DNA from: JAGQZY01 sp964588335
GTDB taxonomy: Bacteria > Bdellovibrionota > Bdellovibrionia > Bdellovibrionales > JAGQZY01
NCBI GenBank assembly: GCA_964588335.1
Contig: CAZPOV010000002.1
Location: 1-64,000, forward strand
Direction: 5' to 3'
DNA: 64,000 nt
Part shown: positions 44,372 through 52,607 of the stretch, in pieces
Position numbering within the stretch: position 1 is the first letter of the stretch
Layout of the letters: every line of letters begins with the position of its first letter
The notes under the pieces: generated by a model
Databases searched by the model: none
What the model was told of the DNA's origin: nothing
Seen by the model: only the letters and a program-made list of their open reading frames with translations
Translations under genes and position numbers: made by a program

Positions 44372-45766
44372 TTAGAAAACCTCCGGGATACTAATAGGAG
44401 TGGCGCTGACCCAGTTTTGGTTCACTGAAGGAAAGGCTAAAGGGCTCAAGGTTAAAACATCGTTGCGAAAGTTCACAATCGCTAACTGCCCATTGTCGAG
44501 AAGGGCATACTGTTGACCATCGAAACCAAAGGAATCAAGGACTTGCCGACCGGTTGGAATTTTCATGGTTTGAGAAAGTTTCTCAAATTTAACCGCGTCA
44601 CTGCTCTTGCTCTGGCAAGTGTAGCGATACATTTCGCCGGTGTCTGAAAGTAAAATCGATTCTCTTTTTTGGTCCAATTCGTCCACCGACAAACTGATGA
44701 TGGTTTGAAATTGACCTTTTGAGTCCAAATTCGTTGGCGCCAATGCCAGGCTGTTGCGATTGCACAATGTTAATAGAGTATTGTCTTTTAAAAGACCACC
44801 GGTAGCGAAATAAGAGATAGCGCGGTAGCGGGTCCGTTCAGCCGGTGTTTCTTCATTGTAATGAACGGCATACAGGCCTGGGTTTTCAAGAGACGCAAGA
44901 AGTTCGTTGTCCTGGCGATAAGCGTTTGAAGTGGCGTCCAGCGGGTAGATGGTTAGATTGTTCGCACTGTTGAGCACGATCGACGGTTCCGGTAAGTCGG
45001 CAATCTTCTCTAAATCACCATCCAGTGTCCAAGAGAAAACTTCACTCTGTCCACCACTGAGAATGATGGAGTTGTTCATTTTTATCTTTGGAACAATATT
45101 GAATTTGTTAAAGGCCATATAAACCGCTTCCGCTTCAAGAACCGGGCGAGTGGTTGCAGCGGTGCCCTCGGCCCGCGCCATTCCCACCAAAGTTTGCACA
45201 CTGATGGCGTAAGAGCCTCTTTTGACAATTTCATTGTCACAGGCGCCGCGAGTATCGATTTCGTTACCTTGAGTGCAGGTCACGTGACGGTGGCCATCAA
45301 AGTGGCGCACCTCATGCATCATGGTCGACGCTTGGCTCGAAACATTTTGCTCAAAAAATAACTGACACAAATGAATCCGACCATTTCCAAAAAACGGCAT
45401 CACATAAGCAACCACATTGTCTTGGCAATTGTTTTCAATGGAAAATTGATCGGCTCTTTTTGTAAAATAAGCCCACCAGTCTTTTTCTTGAATGGCTTTG
45501 AAAGTTAATGCATCGTCGGCATCCAAGTTTGGCTCATTGGCTTTGATGTTCATTAACATTTCTAAAGACAAAGCAATCTTAAACCACTTCTCATTGAAGT
45601 CGCCCGCGCAGTACTGATCCTGTTGGCCTACGAATTGTTCGAATTGAGAAAAATCTTGGGCAATGGCTTGCAGATCTTGGTGTGAGATACAGCCATCAGC
45701 ACTTTGGCCCCAAGCATTCAGGCTGAATAGTACTGCTGTTAATAGAAATAGAATACGTCCGTGCAT
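44372..45766 (-). CDS. Exported protein with metzincin zinc motif
   Basis: A 464-residue protein with a signal peptide (cut near GQSADG). Residues 151-161 read HEVRHFDGHRH, an exact HExxHxxGxxH metzincin motif, with His151, His155 and His161 as likely zinc ligands and Glu152 as the catalytic base. VGMARAEG near 194 could be the Met-turn. The second half is strand-rich with repeating SLENPGLYAVHYNEE-type segments, perhaps a propeller. It should be a secreted or envelope peptidase. The ATG follows a GGGGGGG ribosome site; the coupled gene 43736-44371 may support it. Confidence 0.72.
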   Translation of the reverse strand: MHGRILFLLTAVLFSLNAWGQSADGCISHQDLQAIAQDFSQFEQFVGQQDQYCAGDFNEKWFKIALSLEMLMNIKANEPNLDADDALTFKAIQEKDWWAYFTKRADQFSIENNCQDNVVAYVMPFFGNGRIHLCQLFFEQNVSSQASTMMHEVRHFDGHRHVTCTQGNEIDTRGACDNEIVKRGSYAISVQTLVGMARAEGTAATTRPVLEAEAVYMAFNKFNIVPKIKMNNSIILSGGQSEVFSWTLDGDLEKIADLPEPSIVLNSANNLTIYPLDATSNAYRQDNELLASLENPGLYAVHYNEETPAERTRYRAISYFATGGLLKDNTLLTLCNRNSLALAPTNLDSKGQFQTIISLSVDELDQKRESILLSDTGEMYRYTCQSKSSDAVKFEKLSQTMKIPTGRQVLDSFGFDGQQYALLDNGQLAIVNFRNDVLTLSPLAFPSVNQNWVSATPISIPEVF

Positions 45767-46198
45767 AATGCCCCCCCAGGCGTTTTAAATGAGCTTCCTT
45801 TGCTCATTAGTGATTCTTAACAACAATCATTAGCTAGTCAAATGGCTAGCTAATTCTCATGTAAGATCTGTTATTTCAGAGTTTTTTAGTTGATTGGAAA
45901 TATCCCCAGGAGTGGCGACTTTTGATGGATTGTTTCACTGTTATTAGGGGTTTAAGGATGGACTCTTGGAGTTTCGTTGAACACAAAAATAAAAATCAGG
46001 GGCGTGGGTTCTGTCATCGCAGTCTATTATTTTATGATAACAGATTCCTGAACTCAGTCGCTTCCGCTTTCAAAGCGATTTTAGAAACCCGCGAGCCCTA
46101 TCGGAGGCTCGACCGGATCGGGTCCCTCATCGGGAAAGGTCCTAAAACAAATCCACGTGGCGATGCTGGTCGGGATACTGAAGGTTTTTGAGTAAAAA
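45767..46198. other. Intergenic region, 432 bp, with an inverted repeat
   Basis: Between the start of the metzincin-motif gene and the end of the glutaredoxin gene. It holds a 9-bp inverted repeat at 45829-45854 that may be an operator. A plus-strand open frame at 45922-46191 lacks a ribosome site and family likeness, so I do not call it. Nothing else stands out. Confidence 0.45.
45829..45854. promoter_or_regulatory. Inverted repeat, possible operator
   Basis: ATTAGCTAG (45829-45837) and CTAGCTAAT (45846-45854) form a perfect 9-bp dyad with an 8-base spacer. It lies about 63 bp upstream of the metzincin-motif gene's start, where a repressor or activator would bind. No promoter pair is certain. 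Confidence 0.4.
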
Positions 46199-46450
46199 CT
46201 AGGAAAGAAGAGGATCGAGCTTGCCTTGACTGTCGAGCTCCGCCAATTCAGTAAAGCCACCAATCAATTTGTCATTAATAAAAATTTGCGGCACCGTCAT
46301 CATGTTGGACTTTTTCTTCAACTGCTCAAAGAGTTCAGGGTCGCTATCCACCATGATCTCTTCGTAGGCCACGCTTTTTCCATCCAACAGGTTTTTGGCA
46401 CGCACACAAAATGGGCAGTAAGTTTTACTGTAAATGACGACTTTGGCCAT
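46199..46450 (-). CDS. grxC: Glutaredoxin (Grx3-like)
   Basis: An 83-residue thioredoxin-fold protein with the dithiol active site YCPFC (11-15), the TVPQIFIND cis-proline loop and GGFTELAEL for glutathione binding. It reduces protein and ribonucleotide reductase disulfides with glutathione. AAGGAGG precedes the ATG. It stands alone on its strand. Confidence 0.94.
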   Translation of the reverse strand: MAKVVIYSKTYCPFCVRAKNLLDGKSVAYEEIMVDSDPELFEQLKKKSNMMTVPQIFINDKLIGGFTELAELDSQGKLDPLLS

Positions 46451-46527
46451 AACGACCTCCTTGGGCTTCTCTTATAGATAAAGAATCGCCAATGGACAAG
46501 TCCCGGGTTTTGGGCTACATCCGGGCC

Positions 46528-47169
46528 ATGATCTGTGGACTCTGTGAAAGCGCTGTTGAAACTGTTTATTTTCGTGATGAAAAGCGAAACTGGGACTATT
46601 TCCGCTGTGATGTTTGCGAGTTGGTTTTTCGGGATCCCAAAACCTATCTTAGTCATGAGGAAGAGAAAAAACGTTACGAAACTCATGATAACAGTATTGA
46701 AAACCAAGGCTACGTTGATTTCTTATCGCCTGTGGTGCGGACTCTTTTGCCCCATCTTAAAGAGGGGAGTCAGGGGTTGGATTTTGGTAGCGGGCCGGGT
46801 CCGATTTTGGACAAACTTTTTGCTGAAGAAAATATCGACGTGAAAAACTATGACCCCTATTTTGATTATCACCCCTTTCTTTTGGATCAGCAGTATGACT
46901 TTGTGACTTGCACCGAAACTTTCGAGCATTTCACCGTTCCCTTTAAAGAAATGGTCACCATGACAGCTTGTCTTAAAAGCAAAGGGTATTTGTTAATCAT
47001 GACCGAGATGTACAAAGATCTGGAGCAGTTTAAAAACTGGGGCTATCGAATGGATCCGACCCACATTTGCTTTCTGAACACCACCGGCCTGGCTTGGCTG
47101 GCTAACAAATGGAACTACGATATTCTGAGTGCTAAGGGCCGACTTTTTTTATTGCAAAAAAAGTCTTGA
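46528..47169 (+). CDS. Class I SAM-dependent methyltransferase with zinc ribbon
   Basis: From the ATG at 46528 the protein has 213 residues. The N-terminus has a zinc ribbon, CGLC and CDVC about 30 residues apart, and the AdoMet site reads GLDFGSGPGPILDKL (about 81-95), followed by DPYFDY, DFVTCTETFEHF and a late MDPTHICFLN. It resembles small methyltransferases with a zinc-bearing N-terminal extension, sometimes acting on sugars or small molecules. The frame opens 36 bp earlier but starts best before the first Cys. Its tail overlaps the convergent dus gene by 55 bp. Confidence 0.8.
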   Translation: MICGLCESAVETVYFRDEKRNWDYFRCDVCELVFRDPKTYLSHEEEKKRYETHDNSIENQGYVDFLSPVVRTLLPHLKEGSQGLDFGSGPGPILDKLFAEENIDVKNYDPYFDYHPFLLDQQYDFVTCTETFEHFTVPFKEMVTMTACLKSKGYLLIMTEMYKDLEQFKNWGYRMDPTHICFLNTTGLAWLANKWNYDILSAKGRLFLLQKKS

Positions 47170-48086
47170 ATGATTCGTTCGATGACTTGATCGTCTTTTT
47201 GTCGCTTTATTTCCTCAAACAAAAGTTTTGATTCGGGGTAGGTGCGGGCCATTAGTTTGGTCAGCTGTTTGCATCGTTGAACCGCATAAGTGCCGTTGCG
47301 GTAATCACGACTGTCGCGCAAAAAATTCAGGATAAAATCATGCCATTGCGAATAAGGGCGCCCTTCTGATTGGGTTTTGATCTGCCAGGCCAAATCCGGT
47401 GTTGCGATCAAGCCTCGCCCCAACATGGTGTCCTCGCATTGGGACACTTCCTGACAGCGCCGATGATCGTCGGGAGTCCAAATGTCGCCATTGGCAATCA
47501 CAGGAATGGAAACACTGTTTTTCATTTCGGCGATGTAATGCCAATGGGCCGGTGGGCGGTAAGCCTCCTCCTTGGTGCGCGCGTGGACGGTGAGCCAATG
47601 GCCTCCTCCCGCTTCCGCGGCCTGAGCAATCTCTTTGACCAAGGATTTATCGCTAAAACCTAAACGAACTTTGACAGTTACCCATTTGTCCGTGGGGACG
47701 GCTTTGCGCACAGATTCCACAACCTTAAAGACGCGATCAGGATCTTTAAGAAGGGCGGCGCCACCGTCATGGCGATTGACTGTTTTCGCCGGGCAACCAA
47801 AATTCAGGTCAATTCCAAACGCTCCCAATTCGATGGCCTTCTGAGCATTTTCTCCCATCGTCACTAAATCACTGCCAAGCAATTGCACAAAAACGGGGGT
47901 GCCAGCTTTGGTTTTCGAGTTGTTCTGAAGTTCAGGGCAATAACGTAGAAAAACTTTATTGGGTAACAAAGTGGAAGTGACGCGAACAAACTCGGTGACA
48001 CAGTAGTCGATGCCCCCGATAGCTGTAAAAAGCTCGCGGACGACCGGGTCGACGACGCCTTCCATAGGAGCTAAAAGAATTTTCAC
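47115..48086 (-). CDS. tRNA-dihydrouridine synthase, DusC-like, paralogue 2
   Basis: A 323-residue Dus enzyme beginning ILLAPMEGVVDPVVRELFTAIGGIDYCVTEFVRV, the DusC-type opening. GIDLNFGCPAKTVNRHDGGAALL holds the catalytic Cys, HARTKEEAYRPPAHW the substrate loop and IANGDIWT the phosphate site. It should reduce U16 of tRNA. The GTG start overlaps the stop of the EVE-domain gene, so the pair is coupled. Confidence 0.92.
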   Translation of the reverse strand: MKILLAPMEGVVDPVVRELFTAIGGIDYCVTEFVRVTSTLLPNKVFLRYCPELQNNSKTKAGTPVFVQLLGSDLVTMGENAQKAIELGAFGIDLNFGCPAKTVNRHDGGAALLKDPDRVFKVVESVRKAVPTDKWVTVKVRLGFSDKSLVKEIAQAAEAGGGHWLTVHARTKEEAYRPPAHWHYIAEMKNSVSIPVIANGDIWTPDDHRRCQEVSQCEDTMLGRGLIATPDLAWQIKTQSEGRPYSQWHDFILNFLRDSRDYRNGTYAVQRCKQLTKLMARTYPESKLLFEEIKRQKDDQVIERIIQDFFCNKKSRPLALRIS

Positions 48087-48544
48087 AGGCCACCCATTTT
48101 ACAAACTGTTTTGAATTCTTTTTGAGTCACCGGTTGAATGGAAAGGCGTTGGCCTTTCTTGGTGACCATCATTTCCTCCAGTCCTTTGCGACCCTTGAGG
48201 TGGTCAAGAGGCACAAACTCTTGGAACTTTTCTTTAAACGCAACTTCAACACAAAACCAGCGAGGCTTTTCTTTGCTGGCCTTGGGATCAAAATACTCAC
48301 TGGATTTTTTAAACTGGGTGGGGTCCGGCACCGCCTCCTTCGAGACCGTGGCAACACCCGCCACACCCGGTGGCTTGGCGTTGGAGTGGTAGAATAAAAT
48401 CTGATCACCCACTTTCATGTCCTTCATCATAAAATTCCGTGCTTGATAGTTGCGAACACCATCCCACAGGCTGGTCTTTTCCTTTTTCAACTGATCGATC
48501 GAGAAAACATCTGGTTCACTTTTCATTAGCCAGTATTTTGCCAT
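48083..48544 (-). CDS. EVE-domain protein
   Basis: A 153-residue protein covering a full EVE domain (YWLMKSEPDVFSIDQL, SLWDGVRNYQARNFM, VGDQILFYHSNAKPPGVAGVATV and WFCVEVAFKEKF). EVE is a PUA-like fold that binds modified bases such as methylated cytosine or adenosine. The stop overlaps the DusC-like gene, an interesting partner since both concern modified nucleic acid. AGGAGA precedes the ATG. Confidence 0.93.
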   Translation of the reverse strand: MAKYWLMKSEPDVFSIDQLKKEKTSLWDGVRNYQARNFMMKDMKVGDQILFYHSNAKPPGVAGVATVSKEAVPDPTQFKKSSEYFDPKASKEKPRWFCVEVAFKEKFQEFVPLDHLKGRKGLEEMMVTKKGQRLSIQPVTQKEFKTVCKMGGL

Positions 48545-48688
48545 TGAGTTCTCCTAAGGGGCGATTGGGAAATAATGCTATGTGTATAACGCTGCCAGAC
48601 GGTCTTTTCAAGCCCATGATTGACTTGCGTCTACCTTGAATCGAAAATATCGAGGTTTTAGTTTCGAGCCTAACGGAAGGAGTTCCGC

Positions 48689-49240
48689 ATGAAAAAACTG
48701 TTAATAATCGCTGCTATTTTGGGGCTAACAGGGACCGCATCGGCCAATTTGGTATTGTCACCAGGTCTGGGCTATTATTCCGATGCCACCGAGCAGAGTC
48801 AGCCGTCGGCGATCGACGTTGAAACCACGGAAACCCGTGCCGATCTGCGCCTCGGTTATGTTTTGCCCATGGGACTCTACCTGGGGGGAATGTACTCTTA
48901 CATTGATTCAGAGGTTTGTAGTGGGAGCTGCTCAGACAATTCGGGCTTTTTAATCGGGCCTTCTGTTGGTTACTCTTCGCTAACAGGGTTTTACACCATT
49001 TTGACCTATCATATTATGGGTGAACAAGGTGACTCGGTGAAATACACCGGCGGCAAAGGGCCACAGGTGGATGTTGGGTGGATTTTTCCGATCTCAACTT
49101 ATGTCGCCATTGGGCCTCAGTTGACTTGGAGAAGCATTGAGTATGACAAGCAAGAGGTTTCAGCCTTGGGGATCACACAAGATACGGATTTGAAGCAGAC
49201 CTCCATTGCACCCTACGTTTCTCTTTGGTTTATGTTCTAA
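48689..49240 (+). CDS. Predicted outer-membrane beta-barrel protein
   Basis: A 183-residue protein with a signal peptide (MKKLLIIAAILGLTGTASA) and alternating strands (RADLRLGYVLPMGLYLGGMYSYID, then TYVAIGPQLTWRSIEYD) ending YVSLWFMF with a terminal Phe. It looks like a small eight-stranded OmpW/OprF-like barrel. GAAGGAG precedes the ATG and a terminator at 49268-49300 follows. No transport role can be assigned. Confidence 0.8.
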   Translation: MKKLLIIAAILGLTGTASANLVLSPGLGYYSDATEQSQPSAIDVETTETRADLRLGYVLPMGLYLGGMYSYIDSEVCSGSCSDNSGFLIGPSVGYSSLTGFYTILTYHIMGEQGDSVKYTGGKGPQVDVGWIFPISTYVAIGPQLTWRSIEYDKQEVSALGITQDTDLKQTSIAPYVSLWFMF

Positions 49241-49267
49241 CTTGATTAAAACCACATGAAGATTTAC

Positions 49268-49300
49268 AAAAACCCTCTAAGAAATAGAGGGTTTTTTTTT
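49268..49300 (+). terminator. Rho-independent terminator
   Basis: A stem of about 12 bp (AAAAACCCTCTA with TAGAGGGTTTTT) has a 5-base loop and a T run. It ends the barrel gene at 48689-49240. Confidence 0.92.
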
Positions 49301-49360
49301 GCCAGTCGTTGATTCGAAAGAGTTGAGTGTAAAAAGATCCAACAAGGAAAGGGGCTATAA

Positions 49361-50752
49361 ATGAGTCATCGTGTTGAGAAAGATTCTATGGGTGAGGTGC
49401 AGGTTCCTGCTGATAAATATTGGGGGGCTCAAACCCAGCGGTCTTTACAGAATTTTAAAATTGGTAACGACCAATTCCCTCGTGAGATGATCCGTGCTCT
49501 TGGTATTTTAAAAAAGTGCGCCGCCAAAACAAATTATGAACTGGATAACCTCGAAAAAAACAAAGCTGATTTGATTCAAAAGGCGGCCGACCAAGTGATT
49601 GCCGGCGAATTGGATGATAATTTTCCTTTGGTCGTGTGGCAGACCGGCAGTGGTACCCAAACCAATATGAACACCAACGAGGTTATTGCCAACTATGCCA
49701 ATTATTTAAAAAGTGGAAATTTAGAAGAAAAATTTATTCACCCGAATGATGACGTTAACCGTGCTCAGTCTTCGAACGACACGTTTCCAACCGCCATGCA
49801 TATTGCTGTCGCCGAAAGAGTTTATCACAGGTTAATTCCGTCACTGAAGAAACTTGAGAAAGCCCTGGCCGAAAAACAACAAGAGTTTGAGTCGATTGTT
49901 AAAATTGGCCGCACCCATTTTATGGACGCCACGCCTTTAACTCTCGGGCAGGAGTTTTCTGGGTATGTTCATCAATTGAAACAAAGTGTGGCCCGTGTTG
50001 AGCATGCCTTGCAAAATATTTATCCCCTAGCTTTAGGGGGGACGGCTGTCGGTACTGGATTGAACACCCACCCCGATTTTGCTGACAAGGCGGCTGAAAA
50101 TATTGCCAAAGAGACCCAATTGCCATTTGTCACAGCTCCCAACAAGTTTGAGGCCCTGGCCGCCCATGATGCTTTGGTTGAAATGAGTGGTGCTTTAAAA
50201 ACTGTGGCGGTCAGCCTGATGAAAGTGGGTAACGATATTCGAATGTTGGGAAGTGGTCCCCGTTGTGGGATTGGCGAGCTGATGTTGCCAGCCAACGAAC
50301 CTGGAAGTTCGATCATGCCGGGTAAAGTGAACCCGACCCAAAGTGAGGCCTTAACCATGGTCTGCGCGCAGGTGATCGGAAATGATGTCGCCGTGGGCGT
50401 CGGTGGTGCGACCGGACATTTCGAACTCAACGTTTTTAAGCCGATGATGGTTTTCAATGTCTTAAACTCGATTCGTCTTTTGGCTGATGCGGCTGTCAGT
50501 TTTACTGATAATTGTGTGGTCGGGATTGAGCCAAACAAAGAGAAGATCCAAGAGCACCTGACCAATTCGTTGATGTTGGTAACCGCTTTGAATCCCCATG
50601 TCGGCTATGACAATGCCGCTAAAATTGCAAAATATGCTTTTGATAAGAACATGACCTTAAAAGCCGCGGCCGTAGAGTTGGGCTTTTTAACCGAAGAGAA
50701 GTTTGATGCGGTGGTCGTACCAGAAGATATGATTGGGCCTTTGAAAAAATGA
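49361..50752 (+). CDS. fumC: Fumarate hydratase, class II
   Basis: A 463-residue TCA-cycle enzyme of the fumarase/aspartase family. GSSIMPGKVNPTQ (about 316-328) is the family signature, and TFPTAMHIAVAE, GRTHFMDATPLT and GGTAVGTGLN are the active-site blocks. It converts fumarate to malate, oxygen-stable and iron-free. AAAGG lies upstream of the ATG. The stop overlaps the next gene (ATGA). Confidence 0.97.
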   Translation: MSHRVEKDSMGEVQVPADKYWGAQTQRSLQNFKIGNDQFPREMIRALGILKKCAAKTNYELDNLEKNKADLIQKAADQVIAGELDDNFPLVVWQTGSGTQTNMNTNEVIANYANYLKSGNLEEKFIHPNDDVNRAQSSNDTFPTAMHIAVAERVYHRLIPSLKKLEKALAEKQQEFESIVKIGRTHFMDATPLTLGQEFSGYVHQLKQSVARVEHALQNIYPLALGGTAVGTGLNTHPDFADKAAENIAKETQLPFVTAPNKFEALAAHDALVEMSGALKTVAVSLMKVGNDIRMLGSGPRCGIGELMLPANEPGSSIMPGKVNPTQSEALTMVCAQVIGNDVAVGVGGATGHFELNVFKPMMVFNVLNSIRLLADAAVSFTDNCVVGIEPNKEKIQEHLTNSLMLVTALNPHVGYDNAAKIAKYAFDKNMTLKAAAVELGFLTEEKFDAVVVPEDMIGPLKK

Positions 50753-51282
50753 ACGTTTGCGTCTTTTGTAGTTCCAAATCCGACCTGTCGATGACCACCT
50801 TCAACCAGGCGACTCTTTTCTGTGGGGCTTTAGCCGCCAAGGATATTGGTCTTGTCTACGGGGGAGGCCTGCTTGGTTTGATGGGGCATTTTGCTGATCG
50901 CATGCTCGAGGTGGGTGGCAAAGTCATAGGCGTCATGCCGGAGGGTGCGTTTCCCAATGAAGTGGCTCATAAAGGTTTGACCGAGTTGATTTACACCCAG
51001 GACATGATGGATCGGAAGCGGACAATGATGGAGCTTTCTGATGCCTTTGTGGTCTTTCCTGGCGGAATTGGCACTATGGATGAGGCCCTTGAGGTGATCA
51101 CTTGGAAAACCATCTACAAGTTTAAAAAGCCCATAATTTTCTTTAATTGGGAGGGGTATTGGCAGCCATTTTTTGATATGCTCAAGGCCTATGAAAAAAC
51201 CAAGTTGTTTTATCCAGAGACTATGGAATCATTTGTGGTTGTAGATAAAATCGAAGACATCATGGAGGTTCTCGGTGATTAA
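50749..51282 (+). CDS. LOG-family (TIGR00730) phosphoribohydrolase
   Basis: The 177-residue protein has the LOG signature PGGIGTMDEALEVITW (about 104-119), which carries the catalytic Glu and phosphate-binding Gly, and begins with CVFCSSKSD. LOG proteins release adenine or cytokinin bases from riboside monophosphates. Its ATG overlaps the fumC stop and its stop overlaps the next gene's GTG, so three genes are translated as a set. Confidence 0.9.
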   Translation: MNVCVFCSSKSDLSMTTFNQATLFCGALAAKDIGLVYGGGLLGLMGHFADRMLEVGGKVIGVMPEGAFPNEVAHKGLTELIYTQDMMDRKRTMMELSDAFVVFPGGIGTMDEALEVITWKTIYKFKKPIIFFNWEGYWQPFFDMLKAYEKTKLFYPETMESFVVVDKIEDIMEVLGD

Positions 51283-52144
51283 AGACAATCCAAGGTTGAG
51301 TTGGCTGCAAGATGAAAATATTCGGCCCTACGTTTTTGTACGCAGTGAAAACCGAATCAAAAAACCGGGCAGTCTTCACAAGCTGGATTGGTTCGAGGGC
51401 AATCCGCCTGTCTACATCAATCCTATGGAGATTGACCAGGTTGGGTTTGGAAATCAAATTCTTCAGCTTGAGGCGCAAGCCTTTGGCCCCAGCAATATGG
51501 CCATGCCACGCTGGGTGTTTTTTGATTGTGCTGTGACGCCAGGCTTTGTTGCCGGGTTTGCGATGCGAACATCAGCCATGAAACCTGAAATGCGGACGAT
51601 GATGAACATTCAGGATCATCATGAGTGGACCCCGTTGAGTTTGTTTATCATCATTCCAACCATGTCCGAAGAAGGGGAGTGGGTGGCTCATAACTTGTGC
51701 TCGGCCAATGCTCTGCTGCCTAAGGGGCAGGGCTTCCATGGACTGGGGTTTTTATCAAAAGCTTTTGGGTTGTGGTATGCCAATGTGAACATCTGTTGCG
51801 GTTTCACGCAGTGGGGGAATGCCGCTATCAAATTGCACTCCTACTTCGGTCCCTTTCAAATTCTGACGGCCTATACGCCCCTGCATTCCTATCCAAGAAC
51901 ATTGACCTACCGAGTGAAAGTGAACCCCGAAATGTGGCCCCATTTCTTTTCTAAGCAGCCGCTGAAGCAGTTTGATCAAAACTTCACCGACTCAGGGAAG
52001 ACCGTTGAACCTAAGACTGAGTCGAGCTTGATTCAGCTACAAAGGGACCTTGAGGGCGGGGCCGGACCTTATTTTCTGAATTCCCAGGAAATTTTAGCCA
52101 AAAATGTGGGCGAACCCCTGAGTCTTTTTACCTCAACCAATTAA
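51275..52144 (+). CDS. Conserved-looking cytosolic protein, unknown
   Basis: A 289-residue protein with no signal. The GTG start has GGAGG upstream and overlaps the LOG gene's stop by 8 bp. Segments MRTMMNIQDHHEWTPLSLFIIIPT and GLGFLSKAFGLWYANVNICCGFTQWG suggest a globular strand-rich fold with a hydrophobic core and many aromatic residues. The tight packing with fumC and the LOG gene is the main hint. Family not recognised. Confidence 0.7.
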   Translation: MIKDNPRLSWLQDENIRPYVFVRSENRIKKPGSLHKLDWFEGNPPVYINPMEIDQVGFGNQILQLEAQAFGPSNMAMPRWVFFDCAVTPGFVAGFAMRTSAMKPEMRTMMNIQDHHEWTPLSLFIIIPTMSEEGEWVAHNLCSANALLPKGQGFHGLGFLSKAFGLWYANVNICCGFTQWGNAAIKLHSYFGPFQILTAYTPLHSYPRTLTYRVKVNPEMWPHFFSKQPLKQFDQNFTDSGKTVEPKTESSLIQLQRDLEGGAGPYFLNSQEILAKNVGEPLSLFTSTN

Positions 52145-52193
52145 TGCGCCGCGATTAGGTGCCACCAGCACCGAGTCTTGGTATTATACTTCG

Positions 52194-52607
52194 ATGGAAA
52201 CTCTACCAGCGGTCGCGAAAAATATTTATTATCCCTGTTCAAAATGTGATGCCGAACGATACCACCGTGTTCTGGCCCATCTTTCCTCCACCGAAGCCAA
52301 GCTCGAGTGCGAAGTTTGCGGTTCCAAGAAGAAACTCAAGATAGGAAAAACAATGGCAGCAAAGAAAAAGAAAACCACCAGAAAAAAGAAGTCCGCTAAA
52401 TCGCAAGAGGATGCGTGGAACGAATTGAAAGAGAAATACTCTGATCTTCCACCCGAAGTGTATTCCATTCGTGGATCCTATCGTGCCGACACACTGATTG
52501 ACCATCCCACATTTGGTATTGGTATTGTGACAGACTCTCAAACCCGAAAAATTGAAGTTTGCTTTAAAGAGGGTGTGAAAACCCTGATGCATCGTCGCGA
52601 CTCATGA
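52194..52607 (+). CDS. Zinc-ribbon protein with Lys-rich linker
   Basis: A 137-residue protein in three parts: a four-cysteine zinc ribbon (CSKC near 15, CEVC near 39), a short Lys-rich linker (AAKKKKTTRKKKSAK, about 55-69) and a C-terminal domain (IDHPTFGIGIVTDSQTRKIEVCFKEGVKTLMHRR) that looks like a small beta barrel. The mix suggests nucleic-acid binding. The ATG lies only about 10 bases after TATTATAC, so a promoter with a very short leader is possible. An internal ATG at 52353 with AGGA upstream could make the last 85 residues alone. Confidence 0.75.
   Translation: METLPAVAKNIYYPCSKCDAERYHRVLAHLSSTEAKLECEVCGSKKKLKIGKTMAAKKKKTTRKKKSAKSQEDAWNELKEKYSDLPPEVYSIRGSYRADTLIDHPTFGIGIVTDSQTRKIEVCFKEGVKTLMHRRDS

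Noticed and set aside
45922..46191. Plus-strand frame in the gap upstream of glutaredoxin
   Set aside because: No ribosome site, no family likeness and no terminator.
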